Below are positions 51,616-59,072 of a DNA stretch of 64,000 nt, in pieces. Both the position numbers and the translations under genes were made by a program. Positions within the stretch are counted from its first letter, which is position 1. The number at the start of each line of letters is the position of its first letter. The notes beneath the pieces are model-generated. The model was not told where the DNA came from. It did not search any database and saw nothing but the letters and a program-made list of their open reading frames with translations. The stretch comes from Streptomyces halstedii (GTDB lineage Bacteria; Actinomycetota; Actinomycetes; Streptomycetales; Streptomycetaceae), in NCBI GenBank assembly GCA_000720535.1, contig JOAZ01000001.1, forward strand, positions 372,001-436,000, written 5' to 3'.

Positions 51616-52367
51616 GCGCGTACGCCGCACTGACCGGAGCGGGCTACCGCGCCCAGGTCCGCGACAAGACCACCCTCTTCTTCACCTTCGCCTTCCCGCT
51701 CCTCTTCCTCGTCGTCTTCGGCCTCATCTTCCGCGGCCAGGACGTCGAGCAGAGCGGGCTGTCCTACCTCTCGTACACCGCGTCCGGAGTCCTGTCCTGG
51801 GGTGTGGCGAACGCCGCCGTCTTCGGCATCGCCTTCACCCTCATGCAGTGGCGCACCGACGACATCCTCCGGCTGATCCGGATGTCCCCGGCCCCGCTGT
51901 CCGCCGTCATCGGCTCCCGCTACGCCCTCGCCCTGGTCGTCGGCGCCGTCCAGTCGCTCCTGTTCGTCGGCGTCGCCATGCTGCCGCTGTTCGGACTGGA
52001 ACCCGCCTCCGGCTGGCCGCTGCTGATCCCCGTGATGGTCCTCGGCATCACCACCTTCCTGCTGCTCGGCGTGATCATCGGCTCCTTCGCGAACACCCCC
52101 GAGTCCGTGGCGGCCGTCGCCAACTTCCTGATGCTGCCCATGGCGTTCCTGTCCGGGTCCTTCTTCCCGCTGGACGCCATGCCGGACTGGCTCCAGAAGA
52201 TCTCCCTGGTCATGCCGCTGCGCTACCTCAACGACGCCGTCTCGCACGCGCTGACCGGCCGCGGGGACCTCTCCGACGTCACGGTCGGATGCGCCGGACT
52301 GGCCGTGTTCGCCGTGGTGTTCGGGGCGGTCGCGGTCAAGACGTTCCGCTGGACGAGGTCGTCATGA
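51612..52367 (+). CDS. ABC-2 type permease
   Basis: ATG at 51612 overlaps the ATPase stop. The 251-aa product has six predicted membrane helices (TLFFTFAFPLLFLVVFGLIF; LLFVGVAMLPLFGL; MLPMAFLSGSFFPLDAMP) and the ABC-2 family motif before helix 6, MPDWLQKISLVMPLRYLNDA. It pairs with the preceding ATPase to export the product. The stop overlaps the second YcaO gene. Confidence 0.94.
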   Translation: MSAYAALTGAGYRAQVRDKTTLFFTFAFPLLFLVVFGLIFRGQDVEQSGLSYLSYTASGVLSWGVANAAVFGIAFTLMQWRTDDILRLIRMSPAPLSAVIGSRYALALVVGAVQSLLFVGVAMLPLFGLEPASGWPLLIPVMVLGITTFLLLGVIIGSFANTPESVAAVANFLMLPMAFLSGSFFPLDAMPDWLQKISLVMPLRYLNDAVSHALTGRGDLSDVTVGCAGLAVFAVVFGAVAVKTFRWTRSS

Positions 52368-54361
52368 GCACCCTGACGCGGCCCCTGCCGCAGCCGATGG
52401 ACCTCGCCCGGTCCGCCCTCCACACCGCGCTCGCCGACCGCCTCGGCCGCCCCGTCGCCGTCGTCCCCGTGGGCGCCACCGACGCGGCCGCCACCCTCGG
52501 CGACCGGGGCGCCCCCGACCCGTGGGCCGCCGCACGCCCCGGCGCCCGTGTCCACCTCACCGCCTCCGCCGTACTGATCGGCCCCTGGGGCGGCGACGGC
52601 ACCCAGCCCGCCTGCGGACGCTGCCTGGCGATGCGCTGGCAGCGGTTGCGCAGCCGCAGCGAACGCGACGCCCTGGAGACCGGCGGCCCCGACGGCCCCC
52701 GCCCGGCGGGCCAGTGGCCGCTGCTCACCGCCTACACGTACGACACGGTCGCCGCCCTCTGCGACGCCCTGCTGGACGGTGCCCCGGTGGGCGGTGCCCC
52801 GTTGGACGGCGCCCTGCTGGGCGCCGCCCGCCCCGAACCGCCCGCCACCGCCCCCGCCGACCGGGCCCTGCCCCAGGTCACCCGCCTCGACCTGGCGACC
52901 CTCCAGGCGCGCACGTACCCCCTGCTGCCCGACCCCCTCTGCCCCGACTGCGCCCCGCCCCACACCACCGCCGGGGCCCGGCCGCCGACCCTCACCGCCC
53001 GCCCCAAACCCGACCCCGGCACCTACCGGCTGCGCCCCGCGTCCTCGTACCCCGTCCCGGAGGCGGCCCTCGCCAACCCGGTCTGCGGCGCTCTGGGCGG
53101 AGGCACCTGGATCAACGTGACCTCACCGACGACCGCGCCGGTCGCCGGAAGCGTCTTCGTACGCGGCTACGCCGGGCTCAACGACGTCACCTGGAGCGGC
53201 CAGGAGAACGCCTTCTCCACCAGCCGCACCCTCGCCTTCCTGGAGGGCCTGGAGCGTTACGCCGGAACCCACCGGCGCGGCGGGGCCACCCCCGTCACCG
53301 GCTCCTACAACGACCTCAGGGCCGATGCCCTGGACCCCGCGACCTGCGGTTTCTACGACCCGCGCACCTACCGCGACGACCCGCTGGTGGACCCCTTCGA
53401 CCCGGACCGCCCCATCCCCTGGGAGCGGGGCTGGTCCCTGCGCGACGACCGGCCCGTGCTGGTCCCGTCCCGCCTCGTCTACTACAGCGCCGGAGTGGCC
53501 GCCGACAACTTCGTCTTCGAGTGCTCCAACGGCTGCGCCATCGGCGGCTGCCTGGAGGAGGCGGTCCTCGGCGGCCTGCTCGAACTCGTCGAACGCGACG
53601 CCTTCCTGAACGCCTGGTACGGCAACGCCCGCCTCACCGAGATCGACATGGCGACCGTCGGCGGCCGGACCGCCGCCGCGATGGTGGAACGGGCCGCGCT
53701 CCAGGGCTACGACGTCCACGTCCTGGACAACCGCATCGACCTGGCCGTCCCCGTCGTCACCGCGCTCGCCGTACGCCGCGACGGCGGCCCCGGCACCCTC
53801 TCCTTCGCGGCGGCCGCCTCGCTGGACCCGCTCGGCGCGGTGGAGGGCGCCCTGTCGGAGGTGCTCACCTACATCCCCCACCTCTCCCGGCAGACGGAGG
53901 AACGACGGCCCGAACTGGAGGCCATGGCCGACGACTTCTTCCAGGTCCGCCACCTCAAGGACCACGCCCAGCTCTACGGCCTGCCGAGGATGGCGGAGCA
54001 CGCCCGCAGCTACCTGGAACCCCTGGCGGTACGCCCCTTCGAATCGGTCTACCGGGACTGGGAGTCCACCGCACGCCCCCGCACCGGCGATCTGCGCGAC
54101 GACGTCCTGGCGGTGACCGGCGAACTGGTCCGGGCCGGCCACGACGTGATCGTGGTCGACCAGACCACCCCGGAGCAGGAGCACATGGGCCTGCGCACCG
54201 TCAGCACCCTGGTGCCCGGCCTCCTGCCGATCGACTTCGGCTGGAACCGCCAGCGCGCCCCGCTGATGCCCAGGCTGCGCACCGCACTGCGGCGCGGCGG
54301 CCACCGCACCACGGACCTGACGGACGCCGAGATCCGCATGGTCCCGCACCCGTTCCCATAG
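52364..54361 (+). CDS. YcaO cyclodehydratase, second copy
   Basis: ATG at 52364 overlaps the permease stop. The 665-aa product is a paralogue of the YcaO at 41646, with the same order: N-terminal zinc-type half (CGRC, CPDC), YcaO motifs FLEGLERYAG, ECSNGCAIGGCLEEAVLGGL, LELVERDAFLNAWYG and GALSEVLTYI, and the end MVPHPFP. All motifs are intact, so it should be active. The first ~170 residues include a small repeat (GAPVGGAPLDGALLGAA). No second F protein is coded nearby, so both YcaO proteins may use the same RRE partner and differ in residue choice. It is the last gene of the operon. Confidence 0.92.
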   Translation: MSTLTRPLPQPMDLARSALHTALADRLGRPVAVVPVGATDAAATLGDRGAPDPWAAARPGARVHLTASAVLIGPWGGDGTQPACGRCLAMRWQRLRSRSERDALETGGPDGPRPAGQWPLLTAYTYDTVAALCDALLDGAPVGGAPLDGALLGAARPEPPATAPADRALPQVTRLDLATLQARTYPLLPDPLCPDCAPPHTTAGARPPTLTARPKPDPGTYRLRPASSYPVPEAALANPVCGALGGGTWINVTSPTTAPVAGSVFVRGYAGLNDVTWSGQENAFSTSRTLAFLEGLERYAGTHRRGGATPVTGSYNDLRADALDPATCGFYDPRTYRDDPLVDPFDPDRPIPWERGWSLRDDRPVLVPSRLVYYSAGVAADNFVFECSNGCAIGGCLEEAVLGGLLELVERDAFLNAWYGNARLTEIDMATVGGRTAAAMVERAALQGYDVHVLDNRIDLAVPVVTALAVRRDGGPGTLSFAAAASLDPLGAVEGALSEVLTYIPHLSRQTEERRPELEAMADDFFQVRHLKDHAQLYGLPRMAEHARSYLEPLAVRPFESVYRDWESTARPRTGDLRDDVLAVTGELVRAGHDVIVVDQTTPEQEHMGLRTVSTLVPGLLPIDFGWNRQRAPLMPRLRTALRRGGHRTTDLTDAEIRMVPHPFP

Positions 54362-54380
54362 GGCGGTCCGGGCGACAGAA

Positions 54381-54417
54381 GCGCCCGGTACCCGTCCTGA
54401 GGACGGATACCGGGCGC
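54381..54417. terminator. 17-bp hairpin between the second YcaO gene and the precursor gene
   Basis: The left arm, 54381-54397, pairs with the right arm, 54401-54417, over 17 bp with one G-U wobble and a TGA loop (GCGCCCGGTACCCGTCC against its near-exact inverse). It lies 20 bp after the YcaO stop and 27 bp past the precursor stop on the other strand, so it can end both convergent transcripts. Confidence 0.85.
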
Positions 54418-54443
54418 CGGGCCCTGCGGCTGCCTCTGCCCGA

Positions 54444-54614
54444 TCAGGCGGAGCAGGAGGTGGTGCTGGTGGTGGAGCTGCACGTCGAGGTCGAGCTGGT
54501 GCTCGTGGAACCGGCGAGCACGACCTCGCTGGCGTCCGAGTAGTCGGAGATCTCGAAGGTCTCGGCCTCCAGCTCAAGGATCTCGTCGGCGAGGGTGCTC
54601 AGGTTCTTCTCCAT
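54444..54614 (-). CDS. Thiazolylpeptide-type RiPP precursor peptide
   Basis: This 56-aa peptide starts with ATG at 54614 after a very strong AGGAGGAG site. The leader (1-35) is acidic: MEKNLSTLADEILELEAETF, then EISDYSDASEVVLAG, as in thiazolylpeptide-type bacteriocin precursors. It ends at Leu-Ala-Gly. The core (36-56) opens STSTSSTSTC, closes with TTSCSA, and has 10 Ser, 8 Thr, 2 Cys and one Ala, so 20 of 21 residues can be heterocyclised or dehydrated. It is convergent to the biosynthetic operon and divergent from an M20 hydrolase, so it has its own promoter. The product should be rich in thiazole, oxazole or methyloxazole and dehydro residues. Confidence 0.93.
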   Translation of the reverse strand: MEKNLSTLADEILELEAETFEISDYSDASEVVLAGSTSTSSTSTCSSTTSTTSCSA

Positions 54615-54789
54615 GGTGTCTCCTCCTGATGGGGCCGCCGGGTTCGGGGCCGTCTGCCGGGGTGTGCACGCCTGGTGTGGGGTACGCCCCCATTCCACCG
54701 CCCGCCGCTCACCGTTCGGCATGCCTCGCGCTCACACATCGCTGGCACGCGACGCCAGCGCCCTTCGCACCGTGCACCAGGAGTCCGAC
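54615..54789. promoter_or_regulatory. Divergent promoter region of the precursor peptide and M20 hydrolase
   Basis: These 175 bp carry the promoter for each of two divergent genes. Two direct copies of GGTGTG (54661 and 54674) lie 13 bp apart near the precursor. A perfect inverted repeat CGCTGGC-N7-GCCAGCG (54740-54746 and 54754-54760) lies 30 bp before the M20 start and could be an operator or a leader hairpin. A SARP site is expected here but the 11-bp spacing was not found by eye. Confidence 0.45.
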
Positions 54790-56085
54790 ATGTCCCAGCC
54801 CCACCCGGCCCAGCCCCGTCCCGCCCGGTCCCACCCCGCCCTGGCCCTCCTGGGAGAGGCGGTCCGTCCCGCGCTCACCCTCTACCTGGACGTCCACCGC
54901 ACCCCCGAACTCTCCGGCGAGGAGACCCGCACCGCGGCCCTCTTCGCGGAGCGGCTGACCGCCACCGGCTTCGACGTCGTACGCGGCATCGGCGGCCACG
55001 GAGTCGCGGGCGTCCTGCGCAACGGCGACGGCCCCCGCGTCTACCTGCGCGCCGAACTGGACGCCCTGCCCGTCGCCGAGCGCACCGGCCTCCCGTACGC
55101 CAGCGCCAACGGGGCCATGCACGCCTGCGGCCACGACCTCCATCTCGCCGCGGCGGCCGGTGCGGCGGAGCTGCTGGCCCGCACCACCGCCCACTGGAGC
55201 GGCACCCTGGTCGTGGTCGGCCAGCCGGCCGAGGAGACCCTGACGGGAGCCCGCGCGATGCTGGCGGACGGCCTCTACGAGCGCTGCGGCAGACCGGACG
55301 TGGTGCTCGCCCAGCACGCGGCCCCGCTGCCCGCCGGGATGGTCGCCCACGGCGGCCCGCACGCCCCGGTCGCCGCCGCGAGCGCCGCGCTGACCGTGGT
55401 CCTGCACGGCCGGGGCGGCCACGCGGCCACCCCGCACCTCACGGTGGATCCGGTCGTCACGGCGGCGGCCGTGATCACCCGCCTCCAGACCGTCGTCTCC
55501 CGCGAGACGGCCCCGGCCGACCAACTCAGCCTCACCGTCGGCACGTTGCGGGCGGGCACGGCGGTGAACATCGTCCCCGACACCGCCGAACTCGGCATCG
55601 GCGTCCGGGCCCTCACCGACGCCTCCCTGGACCGCGCGCTGGCGGCCGTGGACCGCGTGGTCCGGGCCGAGTGCGCGGCCTCCGCCTGCCCCCGCGACCC
55701 GGAGCTGACGACCCTCTCCCGCTCCCCGGCCCTGTGGTGCGACCCGGCCACGACCGACGCGATCCGCGCCGCCCACACCACCCTGTACGGCCCCGAACGC
55801 GTCGGCACCTGGCCCGCGTCGATGGCCGCCGAGGACTTCCCCCTCTACGGCGACGCGGGCCTCGCGGTCCACGGCGAGCCCAAAATCCCCCTGGTCTACT
55901 GGATGTTCGGCACGGCGAGCCCGAAACAGTGGTCCGAGTCCGGCCCCGGCCTCCCCCCGAACCACTCCCCGCACTTCGCCCCCGACATCCGCACGGCCCT
56001 GCCCCCGGCGATCACGTCCCTGACGGCGGCGGCCCTGGACCGGCTGGGCGGGGGAGCGGGCGTGGAGCAAGGCTGCTCAGGTTGA
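54790..56085 (+). CDS. M20D-family amidohydrolase/peptidase
   Basis: ATG at 54790 follows CAGGAG. The 431-aa product has the M20D order: YLRAELDALPVAERTGLPYA, MHACGHDLHLAAAAGAAELL (metal-binding), GQPAEETLTGARAML and a lid domain with GRGGHAATPHLTVDPV. The C-terminal WPASMAAEDFPLYG gives the last ligands. Family members cut N-acyl amino acids, hippurate-like amides or peptides using two metal ions in the cytosol. It is divergent from the precursor gene and might trim the peptide or belong to another pathway; this is open. Confidence 0.88.
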   Translation: MSQPHPAQPRPARSHPALALLGEAVRPALTLYLDVHRTPELSGEETRTAALFAERLTATGFDVVRGIGGHGVAGVLRNGDGPRVYLRAELDALPVAERTGLPYASANGAMHACGHDLHLAAAAGAAELLARTTAHWSGTLVVVGQPAEETLTGARAMLADGLYERCGRPDVVLAQHAAPLPAGMVAHGGPHAPVAAASAALTVVLHGRGGHAATPHLTVDPVVTAAAVITRLQTVVSRETAPADQLSLTVGTLRAGTAVNIVPDTAELGIGVRALTDASLDRALAAVDRVVRAECAASACPRDPELTTLSRSPALWCDPATTDAIRAAHTTLYGPERVGTWPASMAAEDFPLYGDAGLAVHGEPKIPLVYWMFGTASPKQWSESGPGLPPNHSPHFAPDIRTALPPAITSLTAAALDRLGGGAGVEQGCSG

Positions 56086-56167
56086 CGTGAATTGGCGGGG
56101 TCTGTCGCGATGGTCCGTGCCACCATTTTCAGCGACCGCCACACAACTCCCCACAAGGAGAACGCTC

Positions 56168-56512
56168 ATGCGCCTGCGTCGACGTGTTGCCGCCACTGCC
56201 GCCGCGCTTGCCGTGGCCTCCAGCGGGCTGGTCGCTCTCACCGTTCCCGCCGCATCGGCCGCCCCGGCCGGGGCCCAGAGCTGTGTCGGCTGGGGTGTCA
56301 CGGGCAGTGGTGGGCACGCGGGCTGGGAGTTCCAGTGCACCGGGGGAACCGGTGTCGACTGGCGGACCGCCATCGTGTGTCTCGGCGCCCCGCAGCCCTA
56401 CACTCACTACGGCAACATCGTGAAGGGGAACAAGTCAGGCAAGTCGACGGCCTGGTGCGCGGTTCCCGGCCACCGCGTGGCGGACGGCGGCGGGGACATG
56501 GTCCCCGCGTAG
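56168..56512 (+). CDS. Small secreted four-cysteine protein
   Basis: ATG at 56168 follows AAGGAG. The 114-aa product has a Sec signal (MRLRRRVAATAAALAVASSG, cleaved near AASAAP). The mature part of about 80 residues has four Cys (SCVGWG, FQCTGG, IVCLGA, AWCAVPG) that could form two disulfides, and a basic stretch GNIVKGNKSGKST. The fold is not recognised. It stands alone, with a hairpin after its stop. Confidence 0.75.
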   Translation: MRLRRRVAATAAALAVASSGLVALTVPAASAAPAGAQSCVGWGVTGSGGHAGWEFQCTGGTGVDWRTAIVCLGAPQPYTHYGNIVKGNKSGKSTAWCAVPGHRVADGGGDMVPA

Positions 56513-56519
56513 CGTTCCT

Positions 56520-56557
56520 CCGGCAGGCGCCCGACCGGGTCCCTGCCGGCGGGCGCC
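56520..56557 (+). terminator. Overlapping hairpins after the small secreted protein gene
   Basis: CCGGCAGG (56520-56527) pairs with CCTGCCGG (56542-56549), and GGCGCCCG (56526-56533) pairs with CGGGCGCC (56550-56557). The two stems exclude each other. They start 8 bp after the stop codon and fit a factor-independent terminator. Confidence 0.5.
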
Positions 56558-56565
56558 CCCGAACC

Positions 56566-56668
56566 GGATGCCGGAATCACGACTGAGCCTTCAAGCCGGC
56601 GCACTGCGGGAGGAGGCGGAGCGCCGTCGCCGGTTCCCGGAGCCGTGGCTCCACCCGCCCGTGGCGAA
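56566..56668. repeat. Imperfect direct repeat, left copy
   Basis: About 103 bp, beginning GGATGCCGGAAT and running through CCGGCGCACTGCGGG, GGAGCGCCGTC and GAGCCGTGG to CCCGCCCGTGG. It recurs in the same orientation at 58962 with small indels and scattered changes. The right copy runs into the 3' end of the DinB-like gene; this copy has no such gene beside it. The rest of the gap to 56823 holds nothing recognisable. Confidence 0.8.
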
Positions 56669-56823
56669 GTGGGGGCGGCAAGCGCGACCGGATTCCCGCC
56701 CTCGGCGGAACCGGAGGTCACAGCCCCAGCTGCACCGGGTGGGCCCCGCGAGCCAATCCGCCGGGGGCTACCGGCCCCCACCGACACAGGCTCGCACTCC
56801 GACGAGACACCGTACGAGATGTC

Positions 56824-57282
56824 TCAATGGGCCGCATCCTCCGGCTCGTTCGCGTCGAAGGCCCGGGCGACGGCGAGGCTGTCCTCGTAGACATGGTGCC
56901 GGGCGACGAGGCCGTCCTTGACGGTGAGGTGCAAGGCGAACCGGGCGCGATAGGTGCGTCCGGTGGAGTGGGCGGTCTGGCGGATCTCACCGAGTACGAC
57001 CGCGTGGTCACCGTCGACAAGGATGCGCTCGATCTCGGTCGCCGCCTGTCCGGGCACATGGTGCGCGGCGAGTTCACGGTAGTGGGCGGCGGCGTCGGCG
57101 CGGGTGGAACGATGACGGATCCACGGCGTAGCGGCCCGGCCGTGCTCGGCCTCCGGCCAGTCCAGCTTCCAGTCGATCCGCGCGGCGTACATCTCGGCGA
57201 TGCGCTCGGGGTCGCCCTGTCCGATCCGGCGCAACAGCTCTTCCACCACAGTGCGGGTGGTCGCGGGTGTGGCTGTGGACAC
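56824..57282 (-). CDS. SnoaL-fold protein, polyketide-cyclase-like
   Basis: This 152-aa product has the SnoaL pattern: TVVEELLRRIGQGDPERIAEMYAARIDWKLDWP, AHYRELAAHHVPGQAATEIE and strands DGDHAVVLGEIRQTAHSTGRTYRARFALHL, ending VKDGLVARHHVYEDSLAVARAF (spans given for location). Relatives are cyclases, isomerases or ligand-binding proteins. The palindrome TTACCTGCCAGGTAA lies 92 bp before its start, as at the other SnoaL gene near 13.3 kb. It lies between the two copies of the direct repeat. Confidence 0.83.
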   Translation of the reverse strand: MSTATPATTRTVVEELLRRIGQGDPERIAEMYAARIDWKLDWPEAEHGRAATPWIRHRSTRADAAAHYRELAAHHVPGQAATEIERILVDGDHAVVLGEIRQTAHSTGRTYRARFALHLTVKDGLVARHHVYEDSLAVARAFDANEPEDAAH

Positions 57283-57636
57283 GACTCATCACTCCGATCC
57301 GGCATCCGTATCCGCGTCCTACTGACGCGGCGGCGGGATCACCATCTTCGTCGGCACCGGCAGACCGACGCCATTACCTGCCAGGTAACGGCACAGCGCC
57401 TCAAGACCCCCGCTCACGACATGTTCCGGCGCGAACCCGGCCTCGGCCTCGGGATCCTGAACACCCTTTCGTAGGTGACCATTCGGAACGACTGCCATAC
57501 ACGCGGCCGGCTCCTGTCCAATGTGCTTCGGCCATGTGAGTCGGCGGCCCTGAGTTCCGTGGGTTCAGGTGAAACACGAGGATGCTGAGCGGTCAGGGAG
57601 CGCAGGCCGGCAAGCTGTGTCCGGCGGCCCCGGCAT
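57283..57636. promoter_or_regulatory. Intergenic region with a perfect 15-bp palindrome
   Basis: No gene is seen in these 354 bp. A palindrome with 7-bp arms, TTACCTG-C-CAGGTAA, lies at 57374-57388, in promoter position for the SnoaL-fold gene to its left. It matches the site at 13391-13405 in 13 of 15 positions. The remainder toward the kinase gene is plain and of lower GC than its surroundings. Confidence 0.55.
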
Positions 57637-58635
57637 TTAGATCGGTGGCTCAGTGAGGAGTTGCAGCAGCCAGTTGGCGCTTTCTACAGCGCCCGTGGTG
57701 GTGGTTGCTCCGGGGAAGAGTCGGCCCCAGGAGCACGCGCGGCCGAGAGCGCCAAGTCGCCACGCCAGAGTCACCGCGCGTCGCAGTTCCGCGCTCGTCT
57801 GACCGCCTCCCGTCCAGGGTTCCAGATAGGCATCTCGTAGCCGTGGCAGCACTTCGGACCCGTATCGTGTACTGGCTGCCCGGGCCGGGACCAGGAAGCT
57901 ACAGAAAGGGTGGGAGACCGCGGCGTCGCCCCAGTCGAAGAACGTGAATCGGCCTGGTTCTGGGTTGAACAGCTGGCCGTCGTGCAGGTCGGAATGGTCA
58001 AGGGAGTCAGCAATGCCCACCGCGGCAAGTTCAGTGCACCAGTTCACGAGGCGCGGCCGGAGTTCATACAGTCTCTTGAGGTCGTCCGGCTGAAGTGTGG
58101 TGTTCTCCGCGATGACTTGGTCGAAGACGTCGGGAAGCGCGGTGGTGCGTGCGCTGGGGACACCGAGCAGCTCGATCTCGTGAGCGTACGGAACAAGCGC
58201 CTGCTGCATGCTCGCGTACTGGCCCAGCAGCTCTTCCCAGACTCGTGGATCGGCGGGGCTGCGGTTGAGCACGTCCCTGAAGAGCTCGCCGCCGTGGGGA
58301 AGTAGCGACCAGCCGTGATCCGCGTCGACGGCGAGGGGTTCCAATACGTGCTCCGGCACCCAGTGAGCCAAAGCCGAGGTCAGCGTCGCCTCAAAGGCGC
58401 TGCCGGGCGGATTGGCCTTGAACCAAACGGCGTTGTGGTCTTCGACCGCCAGGCGCACCAGGACAGACCACGGTCGTAGCCGCACTCTCCGTTGCCCTGT
58501 CTCGCGCAGACCGCGAGCAGCGAGCTCGCGCTCAGCCCATCCGAGGGCAGCGTCTCGCCAGGCTTCTTGCTCCCAGGGCGTGACCGCATCTTGGTATTGG
58601 CCCTGGTCCACGACCACCGACGCGTCATGTCGCAT
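57637..58635 (-). CDS. Aminoglycoside-phosphotransferase-like kinase
   Basis: ATG at 58635 is chosen (GGGATGG upstream); the open frame continues upstream as low-quality Arg/Pro sequence. The 332-aa product has the APH-fold catalytic loop LDHSDLHDGQLF and the metal-binding FFDWGDAAVSHPF, with an N-lobe ending in VWFKANPPGSAFEATLTSAL. The usual catalytic-loop Asn is replaced by Gln. Such kinases phosphorylate small hydroxy compounds, sometimes antibiotics. Codon use is less G/C-biased than in neighbours, and direct repeats lie on both sides, which suggests acquisition. Substrate unknown. Confidence 0.8.
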   Translation of the reverse strand: MRHDASVVVDQGQYQDAVTPWEQEAWRDAALGWAERELAARGLRETGQRRVRLRPWSVLVRLAVEDHNAVWFKANPPGSAFEATLTSALAHWVPEHVLEPLAVDADHGWSLLPHGGELFRDVLNRSPADPRVWEELLGQYASMQQALVPYAHEIELLGVPSARTTALPDVFDQVIAENTTLQPDDLKRLYELRPRLVNWCTELAAVGIADSLDHSDLHDGQLFNPEPGRFTFFDWGDAAVSHPFCSFLVPARAASTRYGSEVLPRLRDAYLEPWTGGGQTSAELRRAVTLAWRLGALGRACSWGRLFPGATTTTGAVESANWLLQLLTEPPI

Positions 58636-58961
58636 CGCGCCATCCCAGCATCGTGCTCGCCGGTTTTTCCATCGATTTTCTTCTTGGGCCCTTCGGCAGC
58701 GTCTCCCAGAAGTGCGCGTGCTGAGTCCGGGTAGCGAATGGCGGTCTCCTCGCCGATGCCGATGCCGATGCTGATGCCGAAGACGAGTTGGAGCGCGTCG
58801 GCGCCGTGGCTGAGGGGGCCTCTTCGAGCTGGCGTGGCCTGGGTGGTCCAGAGCTTGCCGGCCGGGCTGAGTTCGACGGCGGTCTTCTGGGTGATCAGCA
58901 GGTGGGAGTCGGCCGTGTTCGGCCAGTGGCGCCAACGCCCCTGAGCACATGGGCTATCCAC
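58620..58961 (-). pseudogene. Gene fragment with coding-like codon use
   Basis: A second minus-strand frame with strongly G/C-biased third positions reads SHLLITQKTAVELSPAGKLW and LVFGISIGIGIGEETAIRYP, then a charged end, before it runs into the kinase gene region in another frame. It has no clear start with a ribosome site, since it reaches the edge of the direct repeat, and no recognised domain. It looks like a gene cut at the repeat boundary or a small unknown protein. Confidence 0.4.
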
Positions 58962-59072
58962 GGATGCCGGAATTGCCGACTGAGTCCTCAGGCCGGCGCA
59001 CTGCGGGCGGAGGGAGGGCGCGGAGCGCCGTCACCGGTCCCTGGAGCCGTGGTTCTACCCGCCCGTGGTGAA
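58962..59072. repeat. Imperfect direct repeat, right copy
   Basis: About 110 bp, same orientation as the copy at 56566. Shared blocks include GGATGCCGGAAT, GGCCGGCGCACTGCGGG against AGCCGGCGCACTGCGGG, GGAGCGCCGTC, GGAGCCGTGG and ACCCGCCCGTGG. Its last part (from 59055) is the 3' end of the DinB-like gene. The two copies bound a 2.3-kb block with a SnoaL-fold gene, an APH-like kinase and a gene fragment. Confidence 0.8.

Noticed and set aside
56566..59072. Repeat-flanked block as an insertion sequence or transposon
   Set aside because: There is no transposase or terminal inverted repeat; the repeats are direct, long and imperfect.
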